Assembly: GCA_028023455.1 (NCBI GenBank)
Contig: JAQFVV010000562.1
Coordinates: forward strand, 62,001-126,000
Length of the DNA: 64,000 bases
Reading direction: 5' to 3'
From: Epiperipatus broadwayi
Lineage: Eukaryota > Onychophora > Udeonychophora > Euonychophora > Peripatidae
Positions 1 to 11,390 of this stretch are shown here, one piece after another (position 1 is the first letter of the stretch; the number at the start of each line of letters is the position of its first letter). The position numbers and the translations under genes were made by a program. Under the pieces are notes generated by a model. It saw only the letters and a list, made by a program, of their open reading frames with translations. It did not search any database and had not been told where the DNA came from.

Positions 1-1124
1 TCATTAATATGATGAATATTAATCTGCACTTTGTAGACCTTCACTTCTGCTTTCTGGTTACTAACTTTCATATCCTCATAAACTATCTTCAGAATCTCAT
101 CTAATTTTACAATATTATATCCTAACTTCTTTAACTCCTCACCATTAAATTCCATTAATTGTCTATGGATTGATTCATCCAATGACTCTGAATTTTTTCT
201 TCTTCTCATTCTCTACCTTCATTATTCTTATAGATTCGTCAGTAGACTGTTCCAACTTTTTTCCATTTTTCTGGCTGACTATTCTTTCACTTTACATTTA
301 AAATAGTTTATTTCTTGTTTAGATTCTGTTATTTCTTCTCTTAGAGAGATTATTGACACCACCACTTTACTTTCTAACCCCTCTACCTTGGTATAAGTCT
401 TCCATCTTATTTCCTATCAACTTTACTGATTCTGATATTTTTTTTAATCTATTGATCTTATCTTCTATTAACTTTACTGATTCTGATATCTCCACTGCTA
501 TTCTATTCATCTTATTTGCTGACTCTGCTAACTCCATTGGATTATCTATTTTATTTGCTTATTCTGCTGACTCCACTGCTAAACTATCATATTTGCTGAC
601 TCTACAATCTTACTTTCTAATCTCTCCATCATTTCAGATGATTCTGTTGACGCTGCTGCTAATCTATTTAGCTTACTCATCATCAATTGAAATAAAATGT
701 TCAGATCTACTGGTCCTAAAGCACCAGTCACAGTTTCAACCCCATAGTGGTCTCAGGAGCAGACACTATCTGTTGATCTATATTCATGTATTCTGGAGTA
801 GAAATTTGTGAACTATTGATCTCCTGTAAATCAGGACCCTCTATTGAATCAATAAAATACTCTAAAAACTTCTTTCATATTATCTTCAACTTTCTATATA
901 ATGCACAACTTATTTATTCAAGATTTTTAATTAATCAAATTCCTGTCCTTTAAAACATTATTCAAAACTCTTGCCAACCTATAGTGTCAAAGAAACTCAT
1001 CATCTAGTTTTTTTTTAAAAAAAAATGTAATAACCCTGCTCAGTTATCTTACCTATCATAATCTTCTTCATCTCTTGCTTTTCATCACCACTCCCAAAAT
1101 CACCATGTAATTTTAAATCCATCA
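1..1124 (-). pseudogene. Decayed coding remnant, gag-like or other coiled-coil protein (N-terminal part)
   Basis: Read on the minus strand, an ATG at 1124-1122 opens a frame beginning MDLKLHGDFGSGDEKQ. It continues, with several frameshifts and stops (including one near a homopolymer at about 1010-1030), down to the left window edge. Further pieces stay open: one around 830-730 rich in charged and polar residues, one around 710-600 containing NRLAAASTESSEMMERLES, one around 560-400 with repeated ISESVKLI units, and a clean 64-codon stretch at 193-1. The heptad-like, Glu/Lys/Ser-rich repeats suggest a coiled coil. Such a protein would fit the N-terminal gag of a retroelement, but I do not recognise the family. 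The plus-strand Ser/Leu-rich frame over the same DNA is its antisense shadow. That a coding sequence once existed is fairly secure; its identity is not. Confidence 0.4.
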
Positions 1125-4100
1125 CAATACTAAATCAATTGACATCTTATACCATAACAGAACAATCATAAGAAAATAATAATAAAAAATGTACAATGTG
1201 GTAGCTAATTTATATACTTTAAATTGATTCTACAACTAAATTGTCTTCACTGTGTTGTTAAATTCCCATAGAAATATTAACCACACTTGTAATATCACAT
1301 TTGGACCTTGAAAATCACAATTACCAAATCATTCTGATAATACCAGAATTTCACCAATGAATAATGCCCAAGATGTAGTTAATAAATCATGCTAACTCAA
1401 GCCAATTTGTTACTTATAAAGAATGATCCAATAAATTGAGCCAACACATTGGGAAAGCCAAAAACTGTAAACAACTGATTCCCAACTATCAGTCATCAGC
1501 AAAATTGATGCACACCAAGAAATATTGCCTTCCTGCATTATTTGCTACATCACTTGCATGATACACTTAAATAATAAAACATCTTCATATCTATATCTCT
1601 GGGTTCTAATCTGATATGTCCAAATCAATGCACACTTAAGTTAGGCAAGAGGGTTCATTTTACTGCCACTCAATGTGCTAAGGCACTAGTATAACTATGA
1701 GACATTATAAATAATAGTATTGCTTGGATCTTTTATCTGGTTACAATATTAAAATGATTTACATAGTGACCAATACCACATTACAAGTTCATTAACTGAT
1801 TTGGCAACTAGCATATTATACTTTTTATTAATTGAATTTTGTATAAACCACAGTGCTTAAACCATGCTATAGGTATTTGATTATAACTGGAAAATAACAA
1901 TCATTCTACTAACCACTCATTAAATAATTTAAATAATCCTATTTCTTAAATCCCAAAGAGTATGTGATAATCAGAATTTATGATTGCAATGATAATTGGT
2001 GATGAAACTGAAATATGTAATTAATAACATTTCCATTAAACTATAATGGTTAGAAATTAACTGAATTGGTGATTAGTGATTTAAACCACTAAACATCACA
2101 TGATCACAAGCCAGAAACTAGTCTGGGGATATTGGATGAGTAGGCACTAGATAGGGATTTTATGCACAAGCCTTCTGGCATCCATTGATTACTCTGTTTA
2201 GCACAGGGTGGCACTACTGTATGGAGAGTTTTGCCTTTGATTAGTGATTTGTAATAATCATGAACACAAAAGCAATAACTAGCACACTATAAAGACTATA
2301 CTGACATTTACTTATCCTAATATTTGCATTTTATTTACAGATGGTACATACAACAAAAAAATATTTTGAATTTTAAAACAAAGTACAATATTAAATGTCT
2401 ACAACTAAATTCTGGTACTTGCCAAGATAGCCAAAATAATATCATAAGTGAGCATTATTTGTGTTCATAAAAATTATAATGAAATCATAATAGGTTCGAT
2501 AATATAATACCTTATTATGGAAATTATTATATTTTAAGAATCAGAAAAATTAACATACCATTTAATTGCAATTACATACTTTCCATAGGTTCAAATAAGT
2601 ATGAATGACATTCTTATCTGACTCCCTTGTTTATGGATTCTCTAATCTATCCATAAGATATTTATTTATATTGTTTAAATTTATTATTTTAATAAAGCAT
2701 AAAACAAACAGAGTGAATGTATTGCACTATTGGTTTCAACAATTTCCTTAGTAAACTTTGACTTAGATCAAATTTGAGGTTAGCTTGATTACAAATATTC
2801 ATTTAACCTATAAGAATATATTTTGCATACTTTCCCTAAGCTATTCATCATCAACAACTAATGGATAATAAACATTTATGTGACAATGACTTATTGCTTG
2901 ATGCACAGGGTAACATTTCCAATGTAGACATTAAAAAGAGGGTCATGTCTGAATATACTTGAATTAAATATCCAGGTGTCTATCAGCACCTATATGAATA
3001 CAAGAAAATACATAATAAAAGATCAACAACTTACTTAATGTATCATACTATCCAAGCATACTCATTAAGATCATGATCACCATATAAAATATTGTATCAG
3101 ATATCTCCGCAACACTGCAAAATACTAATGACTTCCTAATACAATAAGCCCAGTATAAAATGAAAAACTAGGTACATCCAATAAAAAATCCACAGCCACA
3201 AAATGATCACCTCCACCCATCATCAACCATAATCCTTAGCCTTATTGACTACTTAATGTCACAGATTCACTAAATTCTTATTCATAATGATAACGATCAG
3301 TTATAGATGTATTTTATTATGTACACAATGAATTTAGTGGAATCCTACCAGCTGTTATCAATCTATAAATTGTTTATATTCAAGAAATAACATGCGCCAA
3401 TTTTAGGTTCTCATCATTAAAATTATTTTCCTTTTAAACCCAATATTGGTTAAATGTACTGTTGAAATATTCTGAATTTATGATATAAAATTAATAAACT
3501 AAAAAAAAAGTAAGGCTATTTAACATATTTTAGAATACATGGGTAATAAGTTTTATCACCCCAATTTTGAAGTTCAATATTACAATTATAATATCATTTA
3601 ATACAGTTGAAAACAATTATGATGAATTTAATCATCAATGACTAACATCTATCCCCTTTTTAAGATTAAATATTAATATTACCTCACCTTCATTTTAACT
3701 AGCAACCCATAATTTATGTAGCATACAATATAACACAAAATATATGTGTAACAATTAACTGTAAAACATACAAAAAATATGTATATAAAATAAATCAACA
3801 CACACTCTTTAACTTCACACCATCTTGTGTAAGTTACCCAAAATAATAATGCTTAAAATACATTCGCCGTTTATAGTTTAAATATTATTAAGTTCTTGCT
3901 TTCCTAGGAAAAACTTAGATATCCAAATATCTTTGGTTAATCATCCATAATTTATGAAGTACAAACCTCACTGAATATTTCATATCTCCAAAGTACTTCT
4001 AATATAATTATACAATTGCAGAGTCTTCTGGAAAATAAATTGATCATTCTTTGTTTCTTTATCATCCAATACATTACCATTTTAAATAAAGATTTACTCC

Positions 4101-4390
4101 ATGATAATACAATTACTAACTTCAGATCAATTTTTAATCTTTTATCAAAGATAATTTTACATTTCCATTAATAGCTGGCTTTCTTGAATAACTTATAAAC
4201 ATTGTCACCATATCCAAATAAGTTTTAAGGATATCACTAATAATTTAATGAATAATTTTATCTTAGCATCTAGAATATCCAGAGTATCATATACAATTTT
4301 ATAATTCCATTCACAACTGGAAATTTAGGTTTAATTCCATCATTGTTAGTATATCGAGATAAGCTTTAACAAATTCCTTAATTAGTCAAA
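1125..4390. other. AT-rich non-coding stretch
   Basis: No open frame of useful length, no splice-bounded conserved exon and no recognisable element end was seen on either strand. The sequence is simple AT-rich DNA with many short A and T runs. It probably lies in an intron of the Patched-related gene or upstream of its visible exons. Confidence 0.4.
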
Positions 4391-4392
4391 AA

Positions 4393-4690
4393 AAATGAAA
4401 TGGCTTTATCCGAGCAGTAAAGATGTTTGAAGCACAATATATAATTTAAGGATTTCACCATCAATCATTGGTGGTCGAGAGGTCGAGCTGCTTTACAAGC
4501 AGTTGTCCCAGGGTAGCGGGTTCACTTCCCAGCTGATGCTATGACACATGAGAGAGGATTTCATTGAAAGCAATAAATTGATGCTTAAATATAACATTCA
4601 TATCCTGAATTGTTTTTATAATTTCATTAACTAAAAAAAAAAGAATTTATCCAAGCAGCGCGAAGGTTCGAAGCATGATGTAGATTGGTA
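4393..4690 (+). repeat. SINE-like unit with tRNA-related Pol III boxes
   Basis: A tRNA-like segment lies at about 4470-4540. TGGTCGAGAGG (4472) resembles the Pol III A box, and GGGTTCACTTCCC (4518) resembles the B box, about 45 bases downstream. The segment is flanked by two related copies of a short motif, TTTATCCGAGCAG at about 4407 and TTTATCCAAGCAG at about 4647, each followed by a GTTCGAAGC- or GTTTGAAGC-like string. This looks like a tRNA-derived SINE with repeated tails, or two adjacent partial SINEs. It does not fold as a full tRNA by eye, so I do not call a tRNA gene. Confidence 0.4.
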
Positions 4691-4921
4691 TGAAAGAATA
4701 TTATTTAATTAGTAATACTCCTTTTAAACTTAACATTTAAAATTATATCAGAACTTTAATTTATATTTTTCATTTTCTTTTCCTTTACACTATTTTGTTT
4801 AGTATTATTGAATATTGCAATGCATTCTATAAATATGATAAATATTGTTTCCCCTGGTCATAGACTGAAAAGAGTCGGAGTAAATGTTTTCTAGGTCAAA
4901 ATTTTGAGCTTTTACACATTC

Positions 4922-4935
4922 ATAATAAATGAGCA
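4922..4935. repeat. Target-site duplication, left copy, of the LINE insertion
   Basis: ATAATAAATGAGCA occurs here and again, identical, at 6703-6716, directly bracketing the LINE fragment. The flanking sequence outside the two copies does not match. The ATG that appears to start the LINE reading frame lies inside this duplication, so it belongs to the target and not the element. Confidence 0.8.
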
Positions 4936-6582
4936 AAGTAACATCTTGTATTTCCACACTCTCTGCAATTGGGGAAGTAAAAATTCTCTGTGATCATATC
5001 AGATCCAAGAATCTATACAAACCCATTGCCTTTCAGCTAGACATCTCTGAAGCATTTGATTCAGTAGATGTCAACATCCTGCTCAATTGCCTGTCAGAAC
5101 TAGACATTCCTACTCAAATCATTTAGATATTGGACAATCTACTAAATAACAGATTGGTCCACATTTCCCTGAATGGTTTCTTTACAGATGGTTTTATTCC
5201 TTCAAAATCCATACCCCAAGGATCTCCACTTAGCGGTCTCCTATTTATACTCTACTTAAACCCCCTTCTTAAACAGATTGAGGCAGAACTTCCAGGAATC
5301 TATATACCCCAGCTGAAGAAACACTGTAAAGCATTTGCCTACATGGATGATGTCCTTGTCACCTTACCCTCCCCAAAATATCTAAAACCTCTCATCCAAA
5401 TAATCAAAAATTTTTCCGAATCCTCCAAACTTTCCTTCAACCTCAACAAGTCATCGGCCTGAAAAATCAACACCGGCAAGAAGATATCATCGCCTTTCTC
5501 AGCAGACCCCCAAAACTTTTTGGGGTTTCCCATATACAAGTCACCACAAGCCACGTCGATACAAATACAGAATTCCATCTTTGAAGCTGCCACCAACACA
5601 GTTAAAAACCTTGCCAAGGTTTATTTATCACTGCAAGGGAAAATCTCTCTCCTCAATATCAAGGTAATGGCAAAGATTAGCTACTATCTACCCATAATTA
5701 ACATGACAAAGACTTTCAATACAAAAATCACCCGAATCTGTGCATGGCTGTTGTGGAATGGTAAAACAGCGGCCATAGGAATTGAACGTATGCAGAAACA
5801 TAGTAAAAATAATGGTATGTCATTGCATGCAATGTTTTCTATATATTACCAAAAGTTCCATTCTCTGATCCACATCCTACAAAAGAAATTTCCCCAGGTT
5901 GTAGCAGAACAACCAATCATTCCATCAGACAGACCTCCACCTTCAAAGATAAGCTGGCTAAATCAGATACTTGACTACATTTTCGCTCACAATGGCCACT
6001 CTACCCTAGTATTCAGACAAAAAAATCTCCATTTGGGATGCTCATAGCCTGCTATTTCCCACACAAAACTCTACCATTCCTTACCTCGGTGGTAACAATC
6101 AGGTGGTCACCAGATTTTTCAAGCATCTCAAGCTGGAGCCAAGGTTCCTGGACTTTCTCGTAAAAATCAACCTGAATTCACTCCAGACAAACTGGTTCCT
6201 GCACTACAGGAGATTCCTCAAGAATATAGATCCTATGTGTCATAACTGCCATAGAACCTGTGAAACCTTTGATCATATGATAAATTATTGCCCAGCATAT
6301 GACAAAATCAGAACTTTCATTACTTACCACTGCCACATTTCCCTGAACAAAATCTTAAATATTAAATGCTGCTTCCTGTCCAGGGATTATGTCACCACAA
6401 GACTCTCAACCTTTCTCACTTATGCTATCTGGATGGCCAGATGTTGCAACAAGTTTACCTTTCCTCATCCCAAGCCTGAAGACACATTCATTTCCAAGCT
6501 AAAGGAATTTCGCCATAAGGACAGAATAATCTCATCCAGATTTTTATTTGACAACACATGGAGCCTGATTAAGCTGGATTAA
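4936..6582 (+). pseudogene. Broken LINE reverse transcriptase with C-terminal zinc knuckle
   Basis: The RT motifs appear in order: FQLDISEAFDSVD (about 5030-5070, motif A, first catalytic Asp), IPQGSPLSGLLF (about 5210-5250, motif B) and YMDDVLV (about 5338-5360, motif C with the Asp pair). Thumb and connection sequence follow. The end has a C-x2-C-x8-H-x4-C zinc knuckle at about 6235-6295, typical of L1/Tx1-type ORF2 tails. The frame is damaged by an in-frame TAG at 5124-5126, an in-frame TGA at 5460-5462 and a frame change at the seven-A run near 6020, after which the distal part reads through to a stop at 6580-6582. The endonuclease domain is missing because of the 5' truncation. The protein cannot be made intact. 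Confidence 0.8.
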
Positions 6583-6702
6583 CAACACCAGTAATCACAT
6601 CAGAACATTTGGTTGCCTGACTAACATGGATAACTATTATTTTTGATTTACAATTGTATCATTATTACATATGGTTTTTTCAATAAAATTATTTATAAAT
6701 AA
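4936..6702 (+). mobile_element. 5'-truncated LINE (non-LTR retrotransposon), L1/Tx1-like
   Basis: This is a 1.77-kb insertion bracketed by the 14-bp duplication. It starts abruptly inside the reverse transcriptase and ends about 120 bases past the coding stop in a short A/T-rich tail of AATAAAT-type repeats. 5' truncation with a target duplication is the normal product of target-primed reverse transcription. The clade is inferred from the overall RT pattern plus a C-terminal CCHC zinc knuckle and is not certain. Confidence 0.75.
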
Positions 6703-6716
6703 ATAATAAATGAGCA
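6703..6716. repeat. Target-site duplication, right copy, of the LINE insertion
   Basis: Identical 14-base copy of the sequence at 4922-4935, lying immediately after the LINE's A/T-rich tail. Confidence 0.8.
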
Positions 6717-8057
6717 CACTCTAATTTGAAATAATAATAAGATTGATATTATAAATTTTTTTTTTTTTTTTTAAATATTTTACAAGAAGTATTTTCTTCC
6801 TTACTTTTTCTTTCTTTATATCTTGTAACCAGCCAAAAAAAATCTTTAACTCATTTGCATATCTTAACATGAGACAATTTAACAGTAAAAAAAATACTTG
6901 GGGAAAATTTGCAACTTATCAATTAATTAAACTGGATGAAATTCATTTAAACCACTTTCATGAAGACTGGTGTCTGTTTTTCCAGAGATGGCCTTAGCTG
7001 GTTCAATCCTGGTACTATTTTATTGTAGGACTCATATGATTTGGGTCTACAATAGTGCCATTCATAAATTAACAGTTACTTCATTTGAAACAAGAGAGGG
7101 AGAGAGAGTGAAAAGTGCATCCTTTCACACTTCTCAAAAAATCAAGCTGGAACTGTCTTTTGATTTGAATTGTTTTCTTTTTATAGTAATCACCTGGATT
7201 CACTGAACACAGTTTCCTGTTCCAATCATTTTCATTAAGGTCTGGGTGTTGGTTACTGCTTCTATTGGACATTCTAATTTTTTTTATTTTAATATCTGAC
7301 TTTTTAATTATATAAAAGCCCCAAAGGCTAGTTTGCTTTTTGTTTAATCTATAAAACAATCATTTCAATTTACTGATATTACATAGGAATCTTTTAACAA
7401 AAAATATTTTATCTTTAGATCTTGTACTTTTTTTTTTTTTATAAAAAAGTACATTCAAATACTTTTTTTTTTTTTTAAAAAAAAATACTTTTAACGTTTT
7501 CCATCTGTATGAAAAACAACTCTTTAATTTTAGCTTTTAGTTTTTAATGAATTTATTTTTATTTATGAACTTTTTATTTTAATTTTAAATTAATGTAATG
7601 GCATATTATATTATATACCGTTACAATATATATCTATATATACATGTTCATAATGGTAGATAAATATAAATTTAAAAATAAATACTGGGTTTTGATTGCA
7701 TATATAAAAAGGTACAAAAATAGTGAGTGACAATTTAATAGCTTTGCATAGATGGCAAATTGTTCACTAAATGAGCAGTCTTTATTGTTAAGTTGTATTG
7801 TTCGTACATTATACCATTAAGCATCATATCTCTTTACAGTAAGTTAATTATACTGAGAAATCATTTACTAGTGTTTTGAATAAGAATAGCTACTTTTTTG
7901 TATATTACTTTTATTTAAAAGTGCTTAGCATTAACATTTTTTTGAGAATTATTCAGATTAGAACTTCTGAAAACGCAAATGTATTTGTTTTCCCTTTTAA
8001 TCTTTTTTTATGATTTTCATATTAAGCAAATTTTAAAAACTAACTCTTTTCTTTCAG
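6717..8057. other. AT-rich intron sequence ahead of the first visible exon
   Basis: Contains long T and A runs (for example about 6758-6772, 7430-7440 and 7465-7486) and no gene. A segment at about 7060-7380 looks weakly related to about 23930-24270 (shared strings around an AAGTGCATC core and around a C/A-rich GGCTAGTT core). That suggests a dispersed repeat of unknown type. The last bases, TCTTTTCTTTCAG, form the splice acceptor for the exon at 8058. Confidence 0.4.
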
Positions 8058-8178
8058 TTTCGATGATATAGCTTTGGGTTCAATAAATGAAGACGTACAG
8101 AGAATATTATTTGGATTTTTGCTTGTATTTATTTATATATGCTTGACATTGGGGCATTACAATTTACTAGAAAACAAG
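8058..8178 (+). CDS. Exon of a Patched-related (patched-domain/SSD) membrane protein
   Basis: This 121-nt exon is bounded by a pyrimidine-rich acceptor ending CAG and a donor GTTTGA. The first base completes a codon from an upstream exon outside the visible part; 40 codons follow and the exon ends in phase 0. It encodes FDDIALGSINEDVQRI, then a hydrophobic span LFGFLLVFIYICLTLGHYN and a short LLENK. In Patched and PTCHD/ptr proteins this is the end of the first extracellular loop followed by the second membrane helix, which opens the sterol-sensing domain. These proteins are RND-type permeases of the plasma or endomembranes. The protein continues directly into the exon at 45310, making an intron of about 37 kb. 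I see no convincing exon upstream inside the window. Confidence 0.85.
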
Positions 8179-8789
8179 GTTTGATTATTTTTATTTAAAA
8201 ATTATCATTTTCACACACAATTAATGATAGATTTTTTGTAAATTAATATTTAATTATCCAATAGACATATATATATAATCATTAATTATTTCTTTATTTA
8301 TTATAAATCTTGCAAAACAAAGAAATATAATATATTTTATTTTGTGTTAGTGTATTTATAATGTAATTATGCTGTATAATTATATACTTCTAAATATTAC
8401 TATGTAATTAATTATATTTAAATTTAGTAGTATCTTTTAATCATGGTTTTAGGTAGACAAAACATTAATGGTACACCTTTGTTTATCAAGAGATAACTAT
8501 CAGATATCTTGTAAATCTGAAAGATGCATAAAATAATTATATAAATTATAAAAATAAGATTTATCGTCTTGGATATATAATATCCGGAAATAAACTACAC
8601 TTTTATTTAAAGAGCAAAAAAAACAAAACAAATGATACTTATAATTATGGAAAAATTTATATATGTAGAAGATTATTTTGATATTTATATCACAAATGAA
8701 TAATGGACTCATCCCTGCCATTTTATATTTATTTACATTTAATGAGAGTTTATGTTATATGTACATATATATTATTATCATCATCATTT

Positions 8790-9290
8790 TAAATCATTAT
8801 TGATCAGTTTCAGGATGAAGACCTCTCCACAATAAATCCATCTTTAATTTCTTGTCTTTCTTATCCACATAATGCCAGAACTCTTTCATATTTTATGTTT
8901 CTATCTTACATGCAGTCTCTAAGTCTTTTACAATCTCTTGAATCCAGTTTATGATTTCAACTCTCTATATATCCATCCCAATTCCATTTCAGTCTCTTAA
9001 TTTTTTGAATAATGTCAATATATCCTGTTTGTTCTTTTACCCATGTATTTCACTTTTGATCTCTTATTATTATTCTTAACATATATCTTTCCATCTTCAT
9101 TGAATGGTCTGAACTCTCTGTATTGCTCTTCTGTTAAGTGCCCAAATCTCAAATCCATAAGTAATAAATGATAAGGCATATATATTAAAAACTTTTTCAA
9201 ACACATAGGCATATTTCCTTTTAATATAAAATTATTTCTACCAAAAGCACTTGTAAATTTTAAAATGTATAGAGTAGTTTGCATTTATTT
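8790..9290 (-). pseudogene. RTE-like LINE, 3'-terminal coding fragment and tail (decayed)
   Basis: On the minus strand the sequence starts around 9290 with a stretch that decodes, across frame changes, to pieces typical of the end of RTE/BovB-like LINE proteins: an ITYG..IWAL string, then RSKVKYMGKRTNRIY, then a Lys/Trp-rich stretch with LKWNW-like residues near 8985. Many frameshifts and stops are present and no active site is covered. The same segment recurs at 21850-22290, and its beginning matches the low end of the fragment at 25262-26340. This shows a dispersed LINE family in this genome, here 5'-truncated. Confidence 0.6.
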
Positions 9291-10300
9291 GGGCAGAGAA
9301 TTTGTAGAAAAATATTTAAATAATATTTATACCATTAATGTTGAATAGGCTTTTACTAAGAAATTAATTGAAATAAAAATAAACATACATATATATTCTT
9401 GTTATCATTATTTTGTTTTTTGACTATTGATATAAAGTGACCCACATACTTATAGATTTAGCAATATTTAAGACCAAATGAAGCACAAACATGCATTTCT
9501 TTTAACATTGATTCATTCACAGTAGCTGTAAAAATGGCATGTGCCAGACAGATTTTGAAAACTCTTACTTTTTTTATGTGCTCTGCTTCAAATTGCTCAA
9601 AAAAATCATGATTGTATGAACTGTTTTCTTCACTCTAGCTCAAGAAATCTCTTATAAATTTAATTAATTAATATTAGATGTTAATATTGGTATAAAATTT
9701 TAATTGGTTGTTTTCTCATCCTTGGTGTTTGCCTTAAGATGTCGCTACTTCTAGGTAAATTCCTAGAAATATACCATTTCACTGGCCTTCACCCAACCAA
9801 AGAGGAATTTTTCTACATTATAAACACAGAAAAGTCCTCACGTTATGTTGGACGGAGGAGGTGGTGACAGAAGCCAACACAAAGAGACTTCTTTCTATGA
9901 TAAAACACAGAAAGAGTTCCCGATGGCTGCCGGTTATGGTTTTTTTTCTATGCTAAAAGCAAAGACAAAGAAATGCCTTGATTGGCTGCCATAGTAATCC
10001 AATTTGTTCATCATTTTCTCATAATAGGAGAGTATCTATTTTCTCTGTAGTTTCAGGTGAGAGTGTGTGTATTTGAAGCAGTCGTAGTTTTTTTAAATTT
10101 GATAAGATATCTATTTTTTTTAATGTATTGTAACTTACTTTACTGTTGTAAGTTTAGTAATAATGTCCGGAAGATTCCATTACAAAGGGGTAACCCTCAA
10201 AAATTGCTTTTAAGGGTGCAAAAGGGAAAAAAAATAAAGGATCATGTGAAAAGTACCATTTTCGCAAAATTCATCCGTGACCAGTTACTTTTGCTATATA
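9291..10300. other. Intron sequence, no gene seen
   Basis: Mostly AT-rich. A more GC-balanced patch at about 9770-9990 contains two similar strings (AAAACACAGAAAGAG and TAAACACAGAAAAG) and may be a fragment of an unidentified repeat. No conserved coding signal was recognised. Confidence 0.3.
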
Positions 10301-10304
10301 TATA

Positions 10305-10830
10305 CGCACAAACAAAAACAACCCACTGTCTAATTATTAGGAATTACTTGTCTGAAAAATAAAATTAGTCGGGTATTATTTTTTTTTTGTTTTGTTACAT
10401 TTATTATTTCAAAATAAGATTAGTTTTTATATCTACACACTAACAAAAACAACCCAGTTTCTGATTAATTACTGTCTTTAAAAAAAAAAGCAAATTCAAC
10501 GGGGTTTGATTTATTTCAATGGAGTCTTTGAATTACGGTTTGTTTGTTTTTATATATACACAAGATTTACCAAAAAAAAAAAACAACCCACTTTCTGATT
10601 AATTACTGTCAAAAGAAATGCAAATTAGCCAGCTATCATTTTTAAATTTAGTATTTTAATAACAGTACCCTTTTTATATAGACAGACTTAACAAAAACGA
10701 CCCACTTTCTGATTCATTACTGTTCCCCCTCTCCCCAAAAAAAAGAAAATGGAAATTAGTCGGGTATCATTTTTCAATCGAGTCTTTTAATGACGGTCCT
10801 TACTAATAGTAGTCGGGTATCAATTCTAAA
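10305..10830. repeat. Tandem repeat block A, units of about 125 bp, four copies
   Basis: A recurring pattern is visible: ACAAAAACAACCCACT at about 10308, and related forms at about 10443, 10575 and 10684. Each is followed by CTGATTAATTACTG or a variant, an A run, a GTCGGGTATCATTTTT-like string and a TCTTTTAATGACGGT-like string. Units differ in A-run length and point changes, so the array is diverged. Confidence 0.7.
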
Positions 10831-10864
10831 TTGTAGTATATAAATTACGTTACTTTTGATAGAT

Positions 10865-11390
10865 TTAGAATTACGTCTTGCTTTTTTAATAAAATGATTG
10901 ATTTACTCTTGACCAAAAATACCTTAACTTTAAAAAAAAAAGACACACAAAGTCCCCAAAAAATGAGAAAAAGCCCCGTAACTTTAAAGACACACACAAA
11001 CTCAAAAACAATCTAAGATTAATAAACATTGACTTATTACGTCTTGCTTTGGAATCAAATTATTGATTTACTCTTGCAAAAAAAATACCGTAACTTTAAA
11101 AAGACACACCTAAAGTCCAAAAAAAAAAAAAAAAAATTCAAAAAAGCCCCGTAACTTTAAAGACACAAACTCAAAAACAAGATAAGATTAATAAACATTT
11201 ACTTATTACATCTTGCTTTTGAATAAAAGTATTGATTTACTCTTGCAAAAAAAAAAAAAGACAGTAACTTTAAAAAGACACACGTAAAGTCAAAAAAAAA
11301 AAAAAATTAGAAAAACACCGTAACTTTAAAGACATGCACACACAAACTCAAAAACAAGATAAGATTAATAAACATTTACAAAAATGAAAA
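10865..11390. repeat. Tandem repeat block B, units of about 165 bp, three copies
   Basis: Three units each contain ATTACGTCTTGCTTT or ATTACATCTTGCTTT, then GATTTACTCTTG, an A run, AACTTTAAAAAGACACAC, a second CCGTAACTTTAAAGACAC, ACTCAAAAACAA and finally AAGATTAATAAACATT. They begin near 10870, 11036 and 11206. The block follows block A directly but its unit is unrelated. Confidence 0.75.

Noticed and set aside
353-811. Plus-strand 152-codon open frame rich in Leu/Ser/Ile
   Set aside because: It is antisense to the better-supported minus-strand coiled-coil remnant and shows only low-complexity composition.
6970-7206. 78-codon frame that could be an upstream Patched exon
   Set aside because: No Patched-like pattern, no matching splice sites, and the DNA is weakly similar to a repeat at 23.9-24.3 kb.
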